DNA from: Alkalihalobacillus sp. YIM B00296
GTDB lineage: Bacteria; Bacillota; Bacilli; Bacillales; Fictibacillaceae
Direction: 5' to 3'
Assembly (NCBI RefSeq): GCF_020179385.1
Contig: NZ_JAIBLJ010000004.1
Location: 242,534-306,533, forward strand
DNA length: 64,000 nt
The position numbers and the translations under genes are program-made. The notes under the pieces were generated by a model. The model had not been told where the DNA came from. It ran no database searches and worked only from the letters and a program-made list of their open reading frames with translations. Numbering within the stretch: position 1 is the stretch's first letter; every line of letters begins with the position of its first letter. Shown here piece after piece: positions 44,655 through 53,709 of the stretch.

Positions 44655-45323
44655 GTGTGGGACAACATTAACGTTTATTTCGACATCTTACATAAATTAT
44701 TGCCGGCAGGATGGATGACGATCAAAATCCTGGTAACATCGGCATTATTAACATATTTGATCGCTTTTATAGCCGGTTTAGGGAGAGTATCACAATTTTC
44801 AATCATTCGGACCTTGACCATGATCTACGTAGAATTATTCCGTGGCACATCATTGCTCGTACAAATGTTCTGGATCTTCTTCGCCTTACCTGCATTTGGT
44901 GTAGAATTTTCAGCCTTCTGGGCAGGGGTATTGGCATTAAGTTTAAATTATGGGGCTTATGCTTCTGAAGTTGTAAGAGGATCAATCCTCGCGATTCCCA
45001 AAACACAGACTGAAGCTTCGATCGCTTTGAATATGACCCGATGGCAACGTTTGAAATTGGTCATCTTACCTCAAGCATTCCGGATCATGCTTCCGGGCCT
45101 GGGGAACAACTCGATTGAACTTCTCAAGGGGACTTCCCTTGTATCACTCATTACTTTAGGGGATCTGACCTACCGTGGATTGATCATCCAAAATACGAAT
45201 CTTAGTTACACGGTCCCTGTATTTATATTGTTATTGATACTATACTTCATCATCGCCCTACCACTTATTATCCTTGTCCGGCGGTTAGAGGCTAGTGCAT
45301 CGAAAGGAGTGGCGAAGGTATGA
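44655..45323 (+). CDS. ehuC: Ectoine/hydroxyectoine ABC transporter permease EhuC
   Basis: A 222-residue His/Glu/Gln/Arg/opine-type permease with five helices and the EAA loop (EASIALNMTRWQRLKLVILPQA). GTG start with little sign of a ribosome site, so the exact start is uncertain. It forms a heterodimeric channel with EhuD; its TGA overlaps the ehuD ATG (ATGA). Confidence 0.88.
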   Translation: MWDNINVYFDILHKLLPAGWMTIKILVTSALLTYLIAFIAGLGRVSQFSIIRTLTMIYVELFRGTSLLVQMFWIFFALPAFGVEFSAFWAGVLALSLNYGAYASEVVRGSILAIPKTQTEASIALNMTRWQRLKLVILPQAFRIMLPGLGNNSIELLKGTSLVSLITLGDLTYRGLIIQNTNLSYTVPVFILLLILYFIIALPLIILVRRLEASASKGVAKV

Positions 45324-45991
45324 GTTGGGATTGGGAGTTTGCCATAAAAGTTTTCCCGGAAATATTCAATGTCATTTGGCTTGTGATTGGAATAACATTC
45401 GGTGCCTACGCAGTTGCTCTGGTATTTGGCCTGATATTAACCTTCGCCAGACGATCAAGCTTCAAGCCTCTATCTTGGACTGTATACGGTTTTATTGAAT
45501 TTATTCGCAGTACACCGCCATTGGTCCAACTATTTTTTGTATATTTTGCGTTACCGTTGATCGGCATATCTCTTAATAAATATGTAGCAGGAATCCTTAC
45601 CTTAGGGATTCATTACAGCACCTATGTATCAGAAGTATATCGTTCTGGGATCGACTCGATCGAAAAAGGGCAATGGGAAGCTGCAAGAGCATTGAACTTT
45701 ACCAAATCACAAACATGGTCTAAAGTCATTCTTCCTCAAGCGATCCCCCCTGTCATCCCAATGCTTGGAAATTATCTGATTGTTTTATTTAAGGAAACAC
45801 CCCTCTTAATGGCAATTGGTGTAGTTGAATTTCTTCAAAAAGCATTCTTGATTGGAGCGGATCATTTCAAATATCTCGAGCCATTGACCATCGTGGGCTT
45901 ACTATTTCTTCTGCTCAGTTATCCAGCTGCCCTGCTTATCAACAGACTTGAAAAATGGTCAAACCAAGCTTATGGAAAGGGCAGTCGTTAA
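45320..45991 (+). CDS. ehuD: Ectoine/hydroxyectoine ABC transporter permease EhuD
   Basis: A 223-residue permease, paralogous to ehuC, with the EAA loop EAARALNFTKSQTWSKVILPQA and five helices. It overlaps ehuC by 4 bp. Confidence 0.9.
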   Translation: MSWDWEFAIKVFPEIFNVIWLVIGITFGAYAVALVFGLILTFARRSSFKPLSWTVYGFIEFIRSTPPLVQLFFVYFALPLIGISLNKYVAGILTLGIHYSTYVSEVYRSGIDSIEKGQWEAARALNFTKSQTWSKVILPQAIPPVIPMLGNYLIVLFKETPLLMAIGVVEFLQKAFLIGADHFKYLEPLTIVGLLFLLLSYPAALLINRLEKWSNQAYGKGSR

Positions 45992-46033
45992 CTAATCCAA
46001 GCCAATGAAGATCATAGGAGAAAGGACGGAACA

Positions 46034-46828
46034 ATGACAAAAAATCCGGTTCAAAACCAACCACTTGTTAAATATGAAAAGGTTTCAAAGAAATTTGATG
46101 ATTTAGAGGTTTTAAAAGGATTAGATCTTGATATCAACCAAGGGGAAAGAGTAGCTTTAATTGGGCCAAGTGGTTCAGGGAAAACCACTATCATCAGAAT
46201 GTTGATGACATTGGAGGAGCCTACTTCCGGTATCATAAAGGTGGACGGCACTCCATTATGGCATAAAGAAGTAAACGGTAAGTTGGCTCCTGCAGATGAA
46301 AACCATTTACGTAAGATCCGTGGCGATATCGGCATGGTCTTTCAACAATTCAATCTATTCCCCCATATGACGATTCTAAGAAATGTAACTGAAGCTCAGG
46401 TTCATGTTAAAGGTATTCCTAAGGATGAAGCTGAAAAACGGGCAATAACTATGCTTGAAAAGGTCGGTCTGGGGGAAAAAGTCGATGCTTATCCTCTTCA
46501 ACTGTCTGGCGGCCAGCAACAACGGGTTGCCATAGCCAGAGCTGTGGTTATGCAGCCGAAAATCATGCTATTCGATGAAGTGACCTCTGCATTAGATCCT
46601 GAACTCGTTGGGGAAGTCCTGGAGGTTATTAAAGAAATTGCAAAAGAATCTGATATGGCCATGATTCTCGTTACACATGAAATGGATTTTGCACGGGATG
46701 TGGCCGATCGCATCGTATTCCTACATGGTGGGCTGATTGAAGAACAAGGAAGCCCTAAAGAAATATTGGAAAACCCACAAAGTTCCAGGCTTCAATCCTT
46801 CCTTAAACGTTTTTTGAGCACTACTTAA
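46034..46828 (+). CDS. ehuA: Ectoine/hydroxyectoine ABC transporter ATP-binding protein EhuA
   Basis: A 264-residue ATPase: Walker A GPSGSGKTT, Q-loop GMVFQQFNLFPHMT, signature LSGGQQQRVAIARAV, Walker B IMLFDEVTSALD, switch VTHEMDFA. It energises uptake of ectoines as osmoprotectant or carbon/nitrogen source. Last gene of the operon, preceded by GGAG. Confidence 0.9.
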   Translation: MTKNPVQNQPLVKYEKVSKKFDDLEVLKGLDLDINQGERVALIGPSGSGKTTIIRMLMTLEEPTSGIIKVDGTPLWHKEVNGKLAPADENHLRKIRGDIGMVFQQFNLFPHMTILRNVTEAQVHVKGIPKDEAEKRAITMLEKVGLGEKVDAYPLQLSGGQQQRVAIARAVVMQPKIMLFDEVTSALDPELVGEVLEVIKEIAKESDMAMILVTHEMDFARDVADRIVFLHGGLIEEQGSPKEILENPQSSRLQSFLKRFLSTT

Positions 46829-46952
46829 TAATTAAGACTCTATGCGGTCATTTTCAACACGTTCTGTTTTGAGGTACAAAAAAAACGGAATTTTCAGCCT
46901 TGATTGCAAGACATATCACCCATATTTCGCAAACTGAAATGGATACCACAAG

Positions 46953-46986
46953 AAAAAGGGCTCAGATTCGGGCTCTTTTTTCACTT
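46953..46986 (+). terminator. Terminator of the ehu operon
   Basis: An 11-bp stem (46953-46963 with 46970-46980, two wobble pairs) runs into a T-tract on the plus strand. Confidence 0.65.
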
Positions 46987-47004
46987 TAGTAGAAGGGGAA
47001 TTAT

Positions 47005-47095
47005 GCGAGACTCCTGTGGGAAAGCAAGCTAAGCGAGACCCCGTAAACGAGGAACGAACTAAGGCAGATTGCCGCAAATACGAAAACAGCCTTGA
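47005..47095 (+). repeat. Family B repeat, plus-strand copy
   Basis: GCGAGACTCCTGTGGGAAAG and GCGAGACCCCG in the opposite orientation to the other B copies. It follows the ehuA terminator on the plus strand, so it keeps the rule that the repeat lies downstream of, and in the same sense as, a terminator. The remaining spacer to 47353 is AT-rich with no recognised site. Confidence 0.65.
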
Positions 47096-47353
47096 AATAA
47101 GTGTTTTTAGTCCCTCCCTTATTCAAAATCCCTAGAGTACGTTAACACATATTTCCTTATTATGGTTTCAGGCAAAACGGTGGTGGGACCCCTAACTAGC
47201 AATGCCCCTATTGTAAACGCTTTAATTTATGTTAGAATTTCTATTTACTAATTCTTCCTCCTTTTATGATGTTAGATAAACTTACATGGTTAGTGAATAC
47301 ATATGTTGTTCATGTAAAAATAACATTATCAATGCATTAGAGGTGGTTAGAAT

Positions 47354-48814
47354 ATGGAAACGAACTATTACAAGGGAAACAAAAAGATTCTAATGTTAAC
47401 AACGCTAGCCTTTTTTATTACTTTTGTCGTTTGGTTTAACATGGCTCCATTAATGTCAACCTTGAAAAGCACTTTCGGTCTCACGAATGATGAGGTAGCT
47501 ATTTTGGCTGTAGCAAACGTTGCTTTAACAATACCGGCTCGTGTATTAATTGGAATGCTTGTTGACAAATTTGGTCCAAGAAAAGTGTATTCTGGATTAT
47601 TGATGATTTTAAGTATTCCGTGTTTTGCCTTTGCCTTATCAAATTCATTTATCCAATTGATGATTTCAAGAATGTTTCTTGCTATTATAGGTGCCGGATT
47701 CGTAGTTGGGATTCGTCTTGTATCGGAATGGTTCCCACCTAAACATGTTGGTTTCGCTGAAGGCATTTATGGAGGTTGGGGTAACTTCGGGTCTGCAGCT
47801 GCCGCGATGATCTTGCCGACGCTAGCAATCATATTGGGCGGTGAAAATGGCTGGAGATATGCAATTGGTTTAACAGGTCTTATCGCACTTGTATACGGGA
47901 TTATCTTTAGCCGTATAGTAAGGGACACACCTGAAGGAATTGAATATAAGCGTCCTAAGAAAAGTGGAGCATTAGAGGTAACGAGCTATAAAGATATGAT
48001 AGGATTAGTCATAATGACGTTACCTGTTTACGGTATCCTTGGTTTTTTAACGTATAGATTAGGATGGCAATTGAATTTCATTAGTAATGGAGTTGCTTAT
48101 ACCGTTTTTGCGGCATTGCTCGGACTTTTCGTTTTAAATATTTATAAAATTTTTGATGTTAACAAAGAAGCATTAAAAAATGGAATTCCTGAAAAAGAGA
48201 AGTATTCGTTTAAGCAGGTAGCAATTTTAGACTTCTCTTATTTTTGTACATTTGGTTCTGAGCTGGCTGTTGTTTCAATGCTACCATTATTTTTCGAACA
48301 AACATTCACATTAAGCATTGCTCAAGCTGGTTTAATTGCAAGTAGTTTCGCATTTATGAACTTAATGTCACGTCCAGGTGGTGGATGGTTAAGTGATAAA
48401 TTTGGTCGAAAGAAGACGTTAACCATTTTAATGTTAGGTTTGGCACTAGGATATTTCGCCATGGCACAAATTGGTTCTAGCTGGCCTATATGGCTTGCAG
48501 TCCTAATTACAATGTGCTGCTCATTCTTCGTTCAAGCAGGTGAAGGTGCAGTTTATGCAATGGTTCCACTCGTTAAAAAGAGAATAACAGGACAGGTTTC
48601 TGGAATGGTAGGAGCATATGGAAATATTGGTGCAACGACATTTTTAACAATTTTTAGTTTTGTTAGCCCAAAGGCTTTCTTTATCACAATTGGATGTTCA
48701 GCGATTGTTTGCTTCTTGTGCACATTATACTTGAAGGAGCCAGATTTGGAGGCAATTGTAGAACAATCCTTAGAAAAAGATGAAGAAAAAAATGCAGAGA
48801 GAGTGGTATCTTAA
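47354..48814 (+). CDS. NarK-family MFS transporter, probable nitrate/nitrite type
   Basis: A 486-residue, 12-helix transporter. IRLVSEWFPPKHVGFAEGIYG, GGWGNFGSAAAAMILP and GAYGNIGATTFLTIFSFVSP correspond to the two nitrate-signature regions of the NNP family. It should move nitrate or nitrite across the membrane. No nitrate or nitrite reductase is in the window. The gene is more AT-rich in codon use (many TTA, ATT, GCA) than its neighbours, which suggests separate acquisition. GAGGTGG precedes the ATG. Confidence 0.85.
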   Translation: METNYYKGNKKILMLTTLAFFITFVVWFNMAPLMSTLKSTFGLTNDEVAILAVANVALTIPARVLIGMLVDKFGPRKVYSGLLMILSIPCFAFALSNSFIQLMISRMFLAIIGAGFVVGIRLVSEWFPPKHVGFAEGIYGGWGNFGSAAAAMILPTLAIILGGENGWRYAIGLTGLIALVYGIIFSRIVRDTPEGIEYKRPKKSGALEVTSYKDMIGLVIMTLPVYGILGFLTYRLGWQLNFISNGVAYTVFAALLGLFVLNIYKIFDVNKEALKNGIPEKEKYSFKQVAILDFSYFCTFGSELAVVSMLPLFFEQTFTLSIAQAGLIASSFAFMNLMSRPGGGWLSDKFGRKKTLTILMLGLALGYFAMAQIGSSWPIWLAVLITMCCSFFVQAGEGAVYAMVPLVKKRITGQVSGMVGAYGNIGATTFLTIFSFVSPKAFFITIGCSAIVCFLCTLYLKEPDLEAIVEQSLEKDEEKNAERVVS

Positions 48815-48900
48815 AAGACAATATATATCATCGTGTAGAGGTAATCCATTGACTATTACGCTTTGAGATCTGGACAAGTGTTTCTCTATAGCGGGTGTAC

Positions 48901-48941
48901 AAAAGCCCTCTCTCCTATGACTTTATGGAGAGAGGGCTTTT
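48901..48941 (+). terminator. Strong terminator after the MFS gene
   Basis: A perfect 15-bp stem (48901-48915 with 48927-48941) whose outer arm ends in TTTT; probably works both ways. Confidence 0.85.
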
Positions 48942-49029
48942 GTAAAATTTGTGAATGAAGAAGTGCATACTACCCCGGGGTAGACTGGCTCATCTTATTT
49001 TTCTGTCCAATCAGCCGATCCGCTATTTG

Positions 49030-49926
49030 TTATTTTTTGCTTAGTTTATAATAATCCATCTTAGAAGTCTCTACAAAACCACAGGATTTATAGAGGTCTA
49101 AGGCATGCTTGTTTTTCACAGCTACTTGCAGCATTATTTCATTTACTTGCATTTCTTTCAGGTAATCTATCGCTTTAATTAATATCTCTCTACCATAACC
49201 TTTTCTCCGATATTCCGGAAGGACTCCTAACCCGTAAATACCACCTATACCATCATTTACAGCCAAATGTATCTTTCCTATGATTGTATTGTCAATTTCA
49301 ACAATAAAAATATCTACCCCGCGCTTTGCTTCTTCCTCCGGGAGTATCAAATCCTGATCCACGGATTCAACTTGAAAATATATGGCATTTTGCTTTGCGA
49401 TTTCTTTTGCGTCTTTATTGATTGCTTTCCTAAGGATCAAATTATTTAAAGCTGAACCTAGATTCGGTTCACCTTTTAAAAACATTTCATATTCTGAGTT
49501 ATCATAAAGAGCACCTGTACGCTTGATAAATTCAAGACCAGATAGAGAGTTATTATCACTAAGTAAAAGAATATCCGTCGATTTTCTTTTGTACCACTCA
49601 TCTTTCACCAATGAGAATAACCTGTTGAAGACTCCCATCCTCCTATATTCAGGATGAACCATGCCATTAACCTCTAACGTTTCTCTACCAAATTGACATA
49701 TACCAATATATCCGATAAGTGTACCTTCATCATAGAACATAAACTCATTGATCTTATTAATATCTACACTTTTATCTAGTGCTTTGCTCCATTTATAATC
49801 CAGTTCTAGCTTTAGTGTTACGTTATCTTCCATAACACAATACTTCTGGAGACCATTTATTTCTTCATATTCCTGTTGATCTAGTTGCCCTTTTAATTTT
49901 ATACTAGGGCTTTTCATTTGCTCCAT
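49030..49926 (-). CDS. Protein with two GNAT acetyltransferase domains
   Basis: A 298-residue protein. The first GNAT domain contains GYIGICQFGRETLEVNGMVH and PEYRRMGVFNRLF; the second contains IYGLGVLPEYRRKGYGREIL and KNKHALDLYKSCGFVE. Both have an acetyl-CoA-binding [RQ]xxGxG/A-like loop, and the second fits the consensus best (RRKGYG). Substrate unknown. Start at 49926 (AAGGAG 12 bases upstream). AT-rich like the neighbouring MFS gene. Confidence 0.8.
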   Translation of the reverse strand: MEQMKSPSIKLKGQLDQQEYEEINGLQKYCVMEDNVTLKLELDYKWSKALDKSVDINKINEFMFYDEGTLIGYIGICQFGRETLEVNGMVHPEYRRMGVFNRLFSLVKDEWYKRKSTDILLLSDNNSLSGLEFIKRTGALYDNSEYEMFLKGEPNLGSALNNLILRKAINKDAKEIAKQNAIYFQVESVDQDLILPEEEAKRGVDIFIVEIDNTIIGKIHLAVNDGIGGIYGLGVLPEYRRKGYGREILIKAIDYLKEMQVNEIMLQVAVKNKHALDLYKSCGFVETSKMDYYKLSKK

Positions 49927-50117
49927 GATTTCGTATATCTCCTTTTTTGTGGAAGAAAATAATAAGAACATTTATAAGTATATAATAAAAGTACAGCCGC
50001 ATGAAGATTTCATGTCACAATCGACATAAATATTATTTAATAAGCTTTGCTACAAATATATAACATACTGGTTCTTTTTACTCCTAAACCGGTAGTCTGT
50101 CTTTCCTAATTACATGA

Positions 50118-50131
50118 TGTAAGCGCTTTCC
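50118..50131 (+). promoter_or_regulatory. Near-consensus cre site upstream of the carbonic anhydrase
   Basis: TGTAAGCGCTTTCC matches 13 of 14 positions of TGWAANCGNTNWCA. It lies 85 bp before the ATG, suggesting CcpA control. Confidence 0.5.
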
Positions 50132-50215
50132 TTGATAATAATATTTTGTTATTATTTTATTTTTTAGTATTTTATATGAATACTAGAAAAGTTAGGAAAG
50201 GGAGATTTATAAAGT

Positions 50216-51034
50216 ATGAGGAAAAAATTCGTGTATCCATTTTTAGCTGTTTTTTTAAGCTTTTCATTAGGAGCTTGCTCGGAAAAAACTAAAGAAACAC
50301 CTGATACAAATGAAAGTGGAAGTAAAGAGACTCACAGTAAACAGACTGATCATTGGTCCTATGAAGGGGAAACAGGACCAGAACACTGGGGAGAATTGGA
50401 TCAAGCGAACTCAACATGTGTTGACGGAAGTGAACAATCTCCACTTAATATTGAATTCTCACAGGTAAGAACTGAGAAAAAAACGGAAAACATTCAGATC
50501 CATTATGAGCCCACACCTTTTACACTTGTAAACAACGGTCATACCGTGCAGGCTAATGCTAAAACGGAAAGCAACAGTATATTAGTTGAAGGAAATAAGT
50601 ACAAGCTCGCTCAATTTCATTTCCATACTCCGAGTGAGCATCAATTTAATGGTCAACATTATGATATGGAGCTACACCTTGTACATAAAGACGAGAATGG
50701 AAAGATTGCCGTCCTTGGAGTAATGATACAAGAGGGGGAAAAAAGTGAAAAATTTGCATCTATTTGGGATGTATTACCCAAGGAAGAAACAAGAGAAGAT
50801 ATTTCCGTAAAAGAACCGATCGATTTACAGGGTATACTTCCCCAAGATCAAACGTCTTTTCATTATAATGGATCGTTAACAACTCCTCCTTGTACAGAAG
50901 AAGTGAAATGGGTCATATTTGAGGAGCCGATTGAAATGTCGAAAGAACAAATTCAGGCATTCCAGCAAATCTTCCCCGACAACCATCGTCCTGTTCAATC
51001 TTTAAATGATCGTGAAATATATGAAACTAAATAG
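50216..51034 (+). CDS. Alpha-type carbonic anhydrase, lipoprotein
   Basis: A 272-residue protein with a lipoprotein signal (SFSLGAC, Cys at about 21), a polar linker (about 22-47) and an alpha carbonic anhydrase domain. HWSYEGETGPEHWGEL starts it; AQFHFHTPSEHQFNG provides two zinc His ligands and MELHLVHKDENG the third; GSLTTPPCTEEVKWVIF is the conserved substrate-pocket segment. It interconverts CO2 and bicarbonate outside the membrane. Alpha-type enzymes are less common in Bacillus than beta or gamma types. Single gene. Confidence 0.92.
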   Translation: MRKKFVYPFLAVFLSFSLGACSEKTKETPDTNESGSKETHSKQTDHWSYEGETGPEHWGELDQANSTCVDGSEQSPLNIEFSQVRTEKKTENIQIHYEPTPFTLVNNGHTVQANAKTESNSILVEGNKYKLAQFHFHTPSEHQFNGQHYDMELHLVHKDENGKIAVLGVMIQEGEKSEKFASIWDVLPKEETREDISVKEPIDLQGILPQDQTSFHYNGSLTTPPCTEEVKWVIFEEPIEMSKEQIQAFQQIFPDNHRPVQSLNDREIYETK

Positions 51035-51135
51035 AGAATGAATCAAGTAGGATGACCACTTAGATTTTTAGAATCGCAATGGAAATCATAACAATATTAA
51101 ACCCTCTACTATATCCTTATATAACAAGAAAAAAA

Positions 51136-51167
51136 CGCAGGTGATTTCCAATATGAAACCACCTGCG
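51136..51167. terminator. Bidirectional terminator between the carbonic anhydrase and the adaptor-like gene
   Basis: CGCAGGTG-A-TTTC pairs with GAAA-C-CACCTGCG (51136-51148 with 51155-51167), flanked by A-run and T-rich DNA. Confidence 0.75.
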
Positions 51168-51242
51168 ATTTTATACGTTAATTAATATTGGGTGTACTCT
51201 TAAACAAAACCTGTTTGGTTATTTTTACCACTTCTTGTTTTA

Positions 51243-51830
51243 TTACTTATTCATACTGGATAGAAAGTCACCTAGTGGATCATCGTCCTCTTCAGTACCG
51301 TCCTCTTGTTGTCCGTGAAGTTCAGCCTGCAGATTATCCAGGTTGAATTCACTTAAATCATCGTCGTCTTCTACCCATTTTTGCTTTTTACTTGCGGGTT
51401 CGGCGGTGTCAACCTTTTCTTGATGCCATTCCGGTAGTGCGGCCGCTGCCTCATCTTCTTGTAAATAAAGCGCTTCATCAATATTAACCGCATTGCTATT
51501 CAAGGAAGCAAGCAGCGTAGTTGCTCGCATTGGGTCATTCAGCAAATGGAACATGATACTGCCAATAAGTGCTTCGGAATGTTCGTGCTTAAGCCAATTC
51601 CGCTGTTCTTTCGTCAGCTGCTTCGGAAGGGGGATTGTAATCGTTTCTCTTTCTTTCGCAAAGGATTCATTTACGCCCTGCAGAACAAATTGAGCTATTT
51701 TACTGGAAAAGTTTCTTCTCTCAGTTTCTTTCAACCTTTGCAGTTGTTTTAAAAGATGATCCGGTGTATCAGATGGCACACGAAATGTTATCGTTTGACC
51801 TCGTTCTACACCTTTTTTAGAACCACTCAT
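51243..51830 (-). CDS. ParR-like adaptor of an actin-type partition module (putative)
   Basis: A 195-residue protein starting 8 bp after the actin-like gene. Residues ~13-53 have a ribbon-helix-helix pattern: strand TITFRVP, helix PDHLLKQLQRLKET, helix NFSSKIAQFVLQGVNES. This is the DNA-binding fold of ParR proteins. A second helical part (about 60-110) and a very acidic C-terminal tail (about 135-195, with DDDDL and EEDDDP) follow; in ParR the C-terminus caps the actin filament. No close family recognised; assignment rests on position, fold pattern and the upstream repeats. Confidence 0.6.
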   Translation of the reverse strand: MSGSKKGVERGQTITFRVPSDTPDHLLKQLQRLKETERRNFSSKIAQFVLQGVNESFAKERETITIPLPKQLTKEQRNWLKHEHSEALIGSIMFHLLNDPMRATTLLASLNSNAVNIDEALYLQEDEAAAALPEWHQEKVDTAEPASKKQKWVEDDDDLSEFNLDNLQAELHGQQEDGTEEDDDPLGDFLSSMNK

Positions 51831-51838
51831 ACAATCAC

Positions 51839-53017
51839 CTACTTAGCAGATGCAGTCTCTTTCTTCTCTTCTTTCGTATCCTTCGCATTTTTACGGATGA
51901 AATCAGAAATTAGCTTGTAATAAGCATTTGCCATCATCCAGACGCTTTCATTTTCATCCTCAAAGAATTCAATGTTGAATCCGTCCAAGTTGTTATTCAA
52001 AGTCTTCAGATAATCTTTCAGAACTGCTGAACCACCACCTACAAAGTAGCAGATCTCTGTCTGGGAGTTCCTTTGCCATACATTTCTTAAATAACGGTAT
52101 TGCTTCTTAGCAAGTTCTAAAAGGATCCGATCTGTTATGTCATGTACATTTGTGCGGCTTCCTTTTACCATGATGTGGTGACGATTGTTCTTTCTGGTGA
52201 TGATGTCGACAACATCCCTGCGACTGTCTAGTTCAACGCCATGTTTCGTCAAGATTTCATCACGGATCGCTTCAAGGGATTCAGCCACACCTAGGTTGAA
52301 ACCTTGAGCTTTGTCATCATCGACATTACGGTTTCGAATAACCGCAATATCTGTTGAAAGACCTCCAATGTCTTGAATGAGGATTTGTTTATCGATCAAT
52401 TCTTTGTTAATGATATTCAAGTCATTATCCATCACAAGATTTACAAACGCTGCAAATCCTTCTGGATATACTTTGACTTCATCAAACTTGATATTTACCT
52501 TTATTCCTTGATAACGAGGTGTAACTAAAAATTCAACCTGGTGGACTGAACCCAAAAGTTGAGAACGATAACCAACATCTTTTCCTTCTTTTACTTCTCT
52601 TAATGGTAATCCTGTTCCAAGGGTATAATCCGCTTCAATCACTTTCTTAGTATCTTTGGATTGCTTTCTCCCATAACCGACTGCATCTAATGCTAGAGAA
52701 GCAAATAGCATGATCAGCGTCTGGTCCTCTTCTGATTTACTGCTTCCTGGATCCAATTCCGTAGAGTTACTAGTTTTCGTTGCCAGATTTCCGACACGGT
52801 AAACCGCATTATTTTCTTTTAACGCTGGGGAATGGACGCGTATATGTATGTTGTCGATTGGGTCTTTTTCATCCAATTCCTCAATCCCGATGACAGGACG
52901 ATCTTCCATATCTCTCGCAATCACATTAGGAATGTACAATGAATTGTCTAGTTTTCCAAAATTGGCTTTTACAGCATCATTACCTACGTCAACCGCAGCG
53001 ATTCTTGATTTGGACAT
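51839..53017 (-). CDS. ParM/StbA-family actin-like ATPase
   Basis: A 392-residue actin-fold protein. Phosphate-1 motif VDVGNDAVK is at residues 9-17, phosphate-2 motif QDIGGLSTD at 215-223, and adenosine motif FVGGGSAVL at 325-333. The lysine-rich tail is probably flexible. ParM-type proteins polymerise to push plasmid copies apart. Start at ATG 53017 (MSKSRIAAVDVG), with GAGAGGGG upstream. The open frame to 53260 passes through direct repeats and is not coding. It pairs with the adaptor-like gene downstream. Confidence 0.88.
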   Translation of the reverse strand: MSKSRIAAVDVGNDAVKANFGKLDNSLYIPNVIARDMEDRPVIGIEELDEKDPIDNIHIRVHSPALKENNAVYRVGNLATKTSNSTELDPGSSKSEEDQTLIMLFASLALDAVGYGRKQSKDTKKVIEADYTLGTGLPLREVKEGKDVGYRSQLLGSVHQVEFLVTPRYQGIKVNIKFDEVKVYPEGFAAFVNLVMDNDLNIINKELIDKQILIQDIGGLSTDIAVIRNRNVDDDKAQGFNLGVAESLEAIRDEILTKHGVELDSRRDVVDIITRKNNRHHIMVKGSRTNVHDITDRILLELAKKQYRYLRNVWQRNSQTEICYFVGGGSAVLKDYLKTLNNNLDGFNIEFFEDENESVWMMANAYYKLISDFIRKNAKDTKEEKKETASAK

Positions 53018-53110
53018 AAAAACATTACCCCTCTCAGAGAAATTATTTAATAGATTAAACTTAGTAGACAATGGAAGAATAGTCAATGCGTCTTTTTTCG
53101 TGTTCTTTTT

Positions 53111-53234
53111 TGTATACTTGTACACAATTTGCAAACAGTTGATGCACAGCCTTGTACACGGTTCTGTATACATGCACACATTTTCGAATACATTTTGTTT
53201 GCATTTTGTATACTTGTACACATATTTGTGTACA
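53111..53234. repeat. Direct-repeat array, candidate centromere/operator of the partition module
   Basis: The unit TGTATACTTGTACACA occurs at 53111-53126 and 53207-53222. Variants lie at 53165-53180 (TGTATACATGCACACA), around 53144-53159 (GCACAGCCTTGTACAC) and at 53225-53234 (TTTGTGTACA). TTTGCAAAC and GTTTGCA elements lie between them. The array sits just before the actin-like gene, where parC lies in type II partition loci, and would also cover its promoter. Confidence 0.65.
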
Positions 53235-53259
53235 TTCCAGTATTTTGAAAATTGTGCCA

Positions 53260-53709
53260 CTCCCCTACTCTCTTATCAGATGAAAACCAAGTCGCATTTG
53301 TCAATGATTGGATTTTCGATCTGTCATATATTGTTAGTTTTACAGAGGTAAAAAGTAAAGTCGATCGAAATGAAAGAGCTAAAAAAAGATAATAGGATAA
53401 ATAAAATAATTGGAGAGGATGCAGGTAAAGGATAATGAGGTGGGAAACTGACCTGATCGGGATTAGGATATTAGGTGAAAGAGGAAGAAAACATTTAAAG
53501 ATTTGTTTATAAAGTCAGGATGAAGTAGTGGGAGGGATGAACGAAACGACTCTAGATCTAAAACACGATGCAGAAACAAAGCGGATCATGTCAAAAAAAA
53601 GCGCATCTTAGCTTGAAAGCAGGGTAATTTCTTATGAGTGACCAATAGGAATCCCCTCCTGAATAATCAGAAGGGGGAGGAAAAACTCGATTTATGGAAG
53701 GATCATCCA
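53260..53709. other. Spacer without a gene
   Basis: Purine-rich DNA with no credible ORF. A hairpin (CCCCTCCTGA 53653-53662 with TCAGAAGGGG 53667-53676, one mismatch) past the isocitrate lyase end may serve as its terminator, but lacks a T-run. Confidence 0.4.

Noticed and set aside
53018..53260. N-terminal extension of the actin-like gene (81 extra codons)
   Set aside because: It runs through the direct-repeat array, is rich in Cys/Tyr/Lys without family similarity, and a good ribosome site precedes the ATG at 53017.
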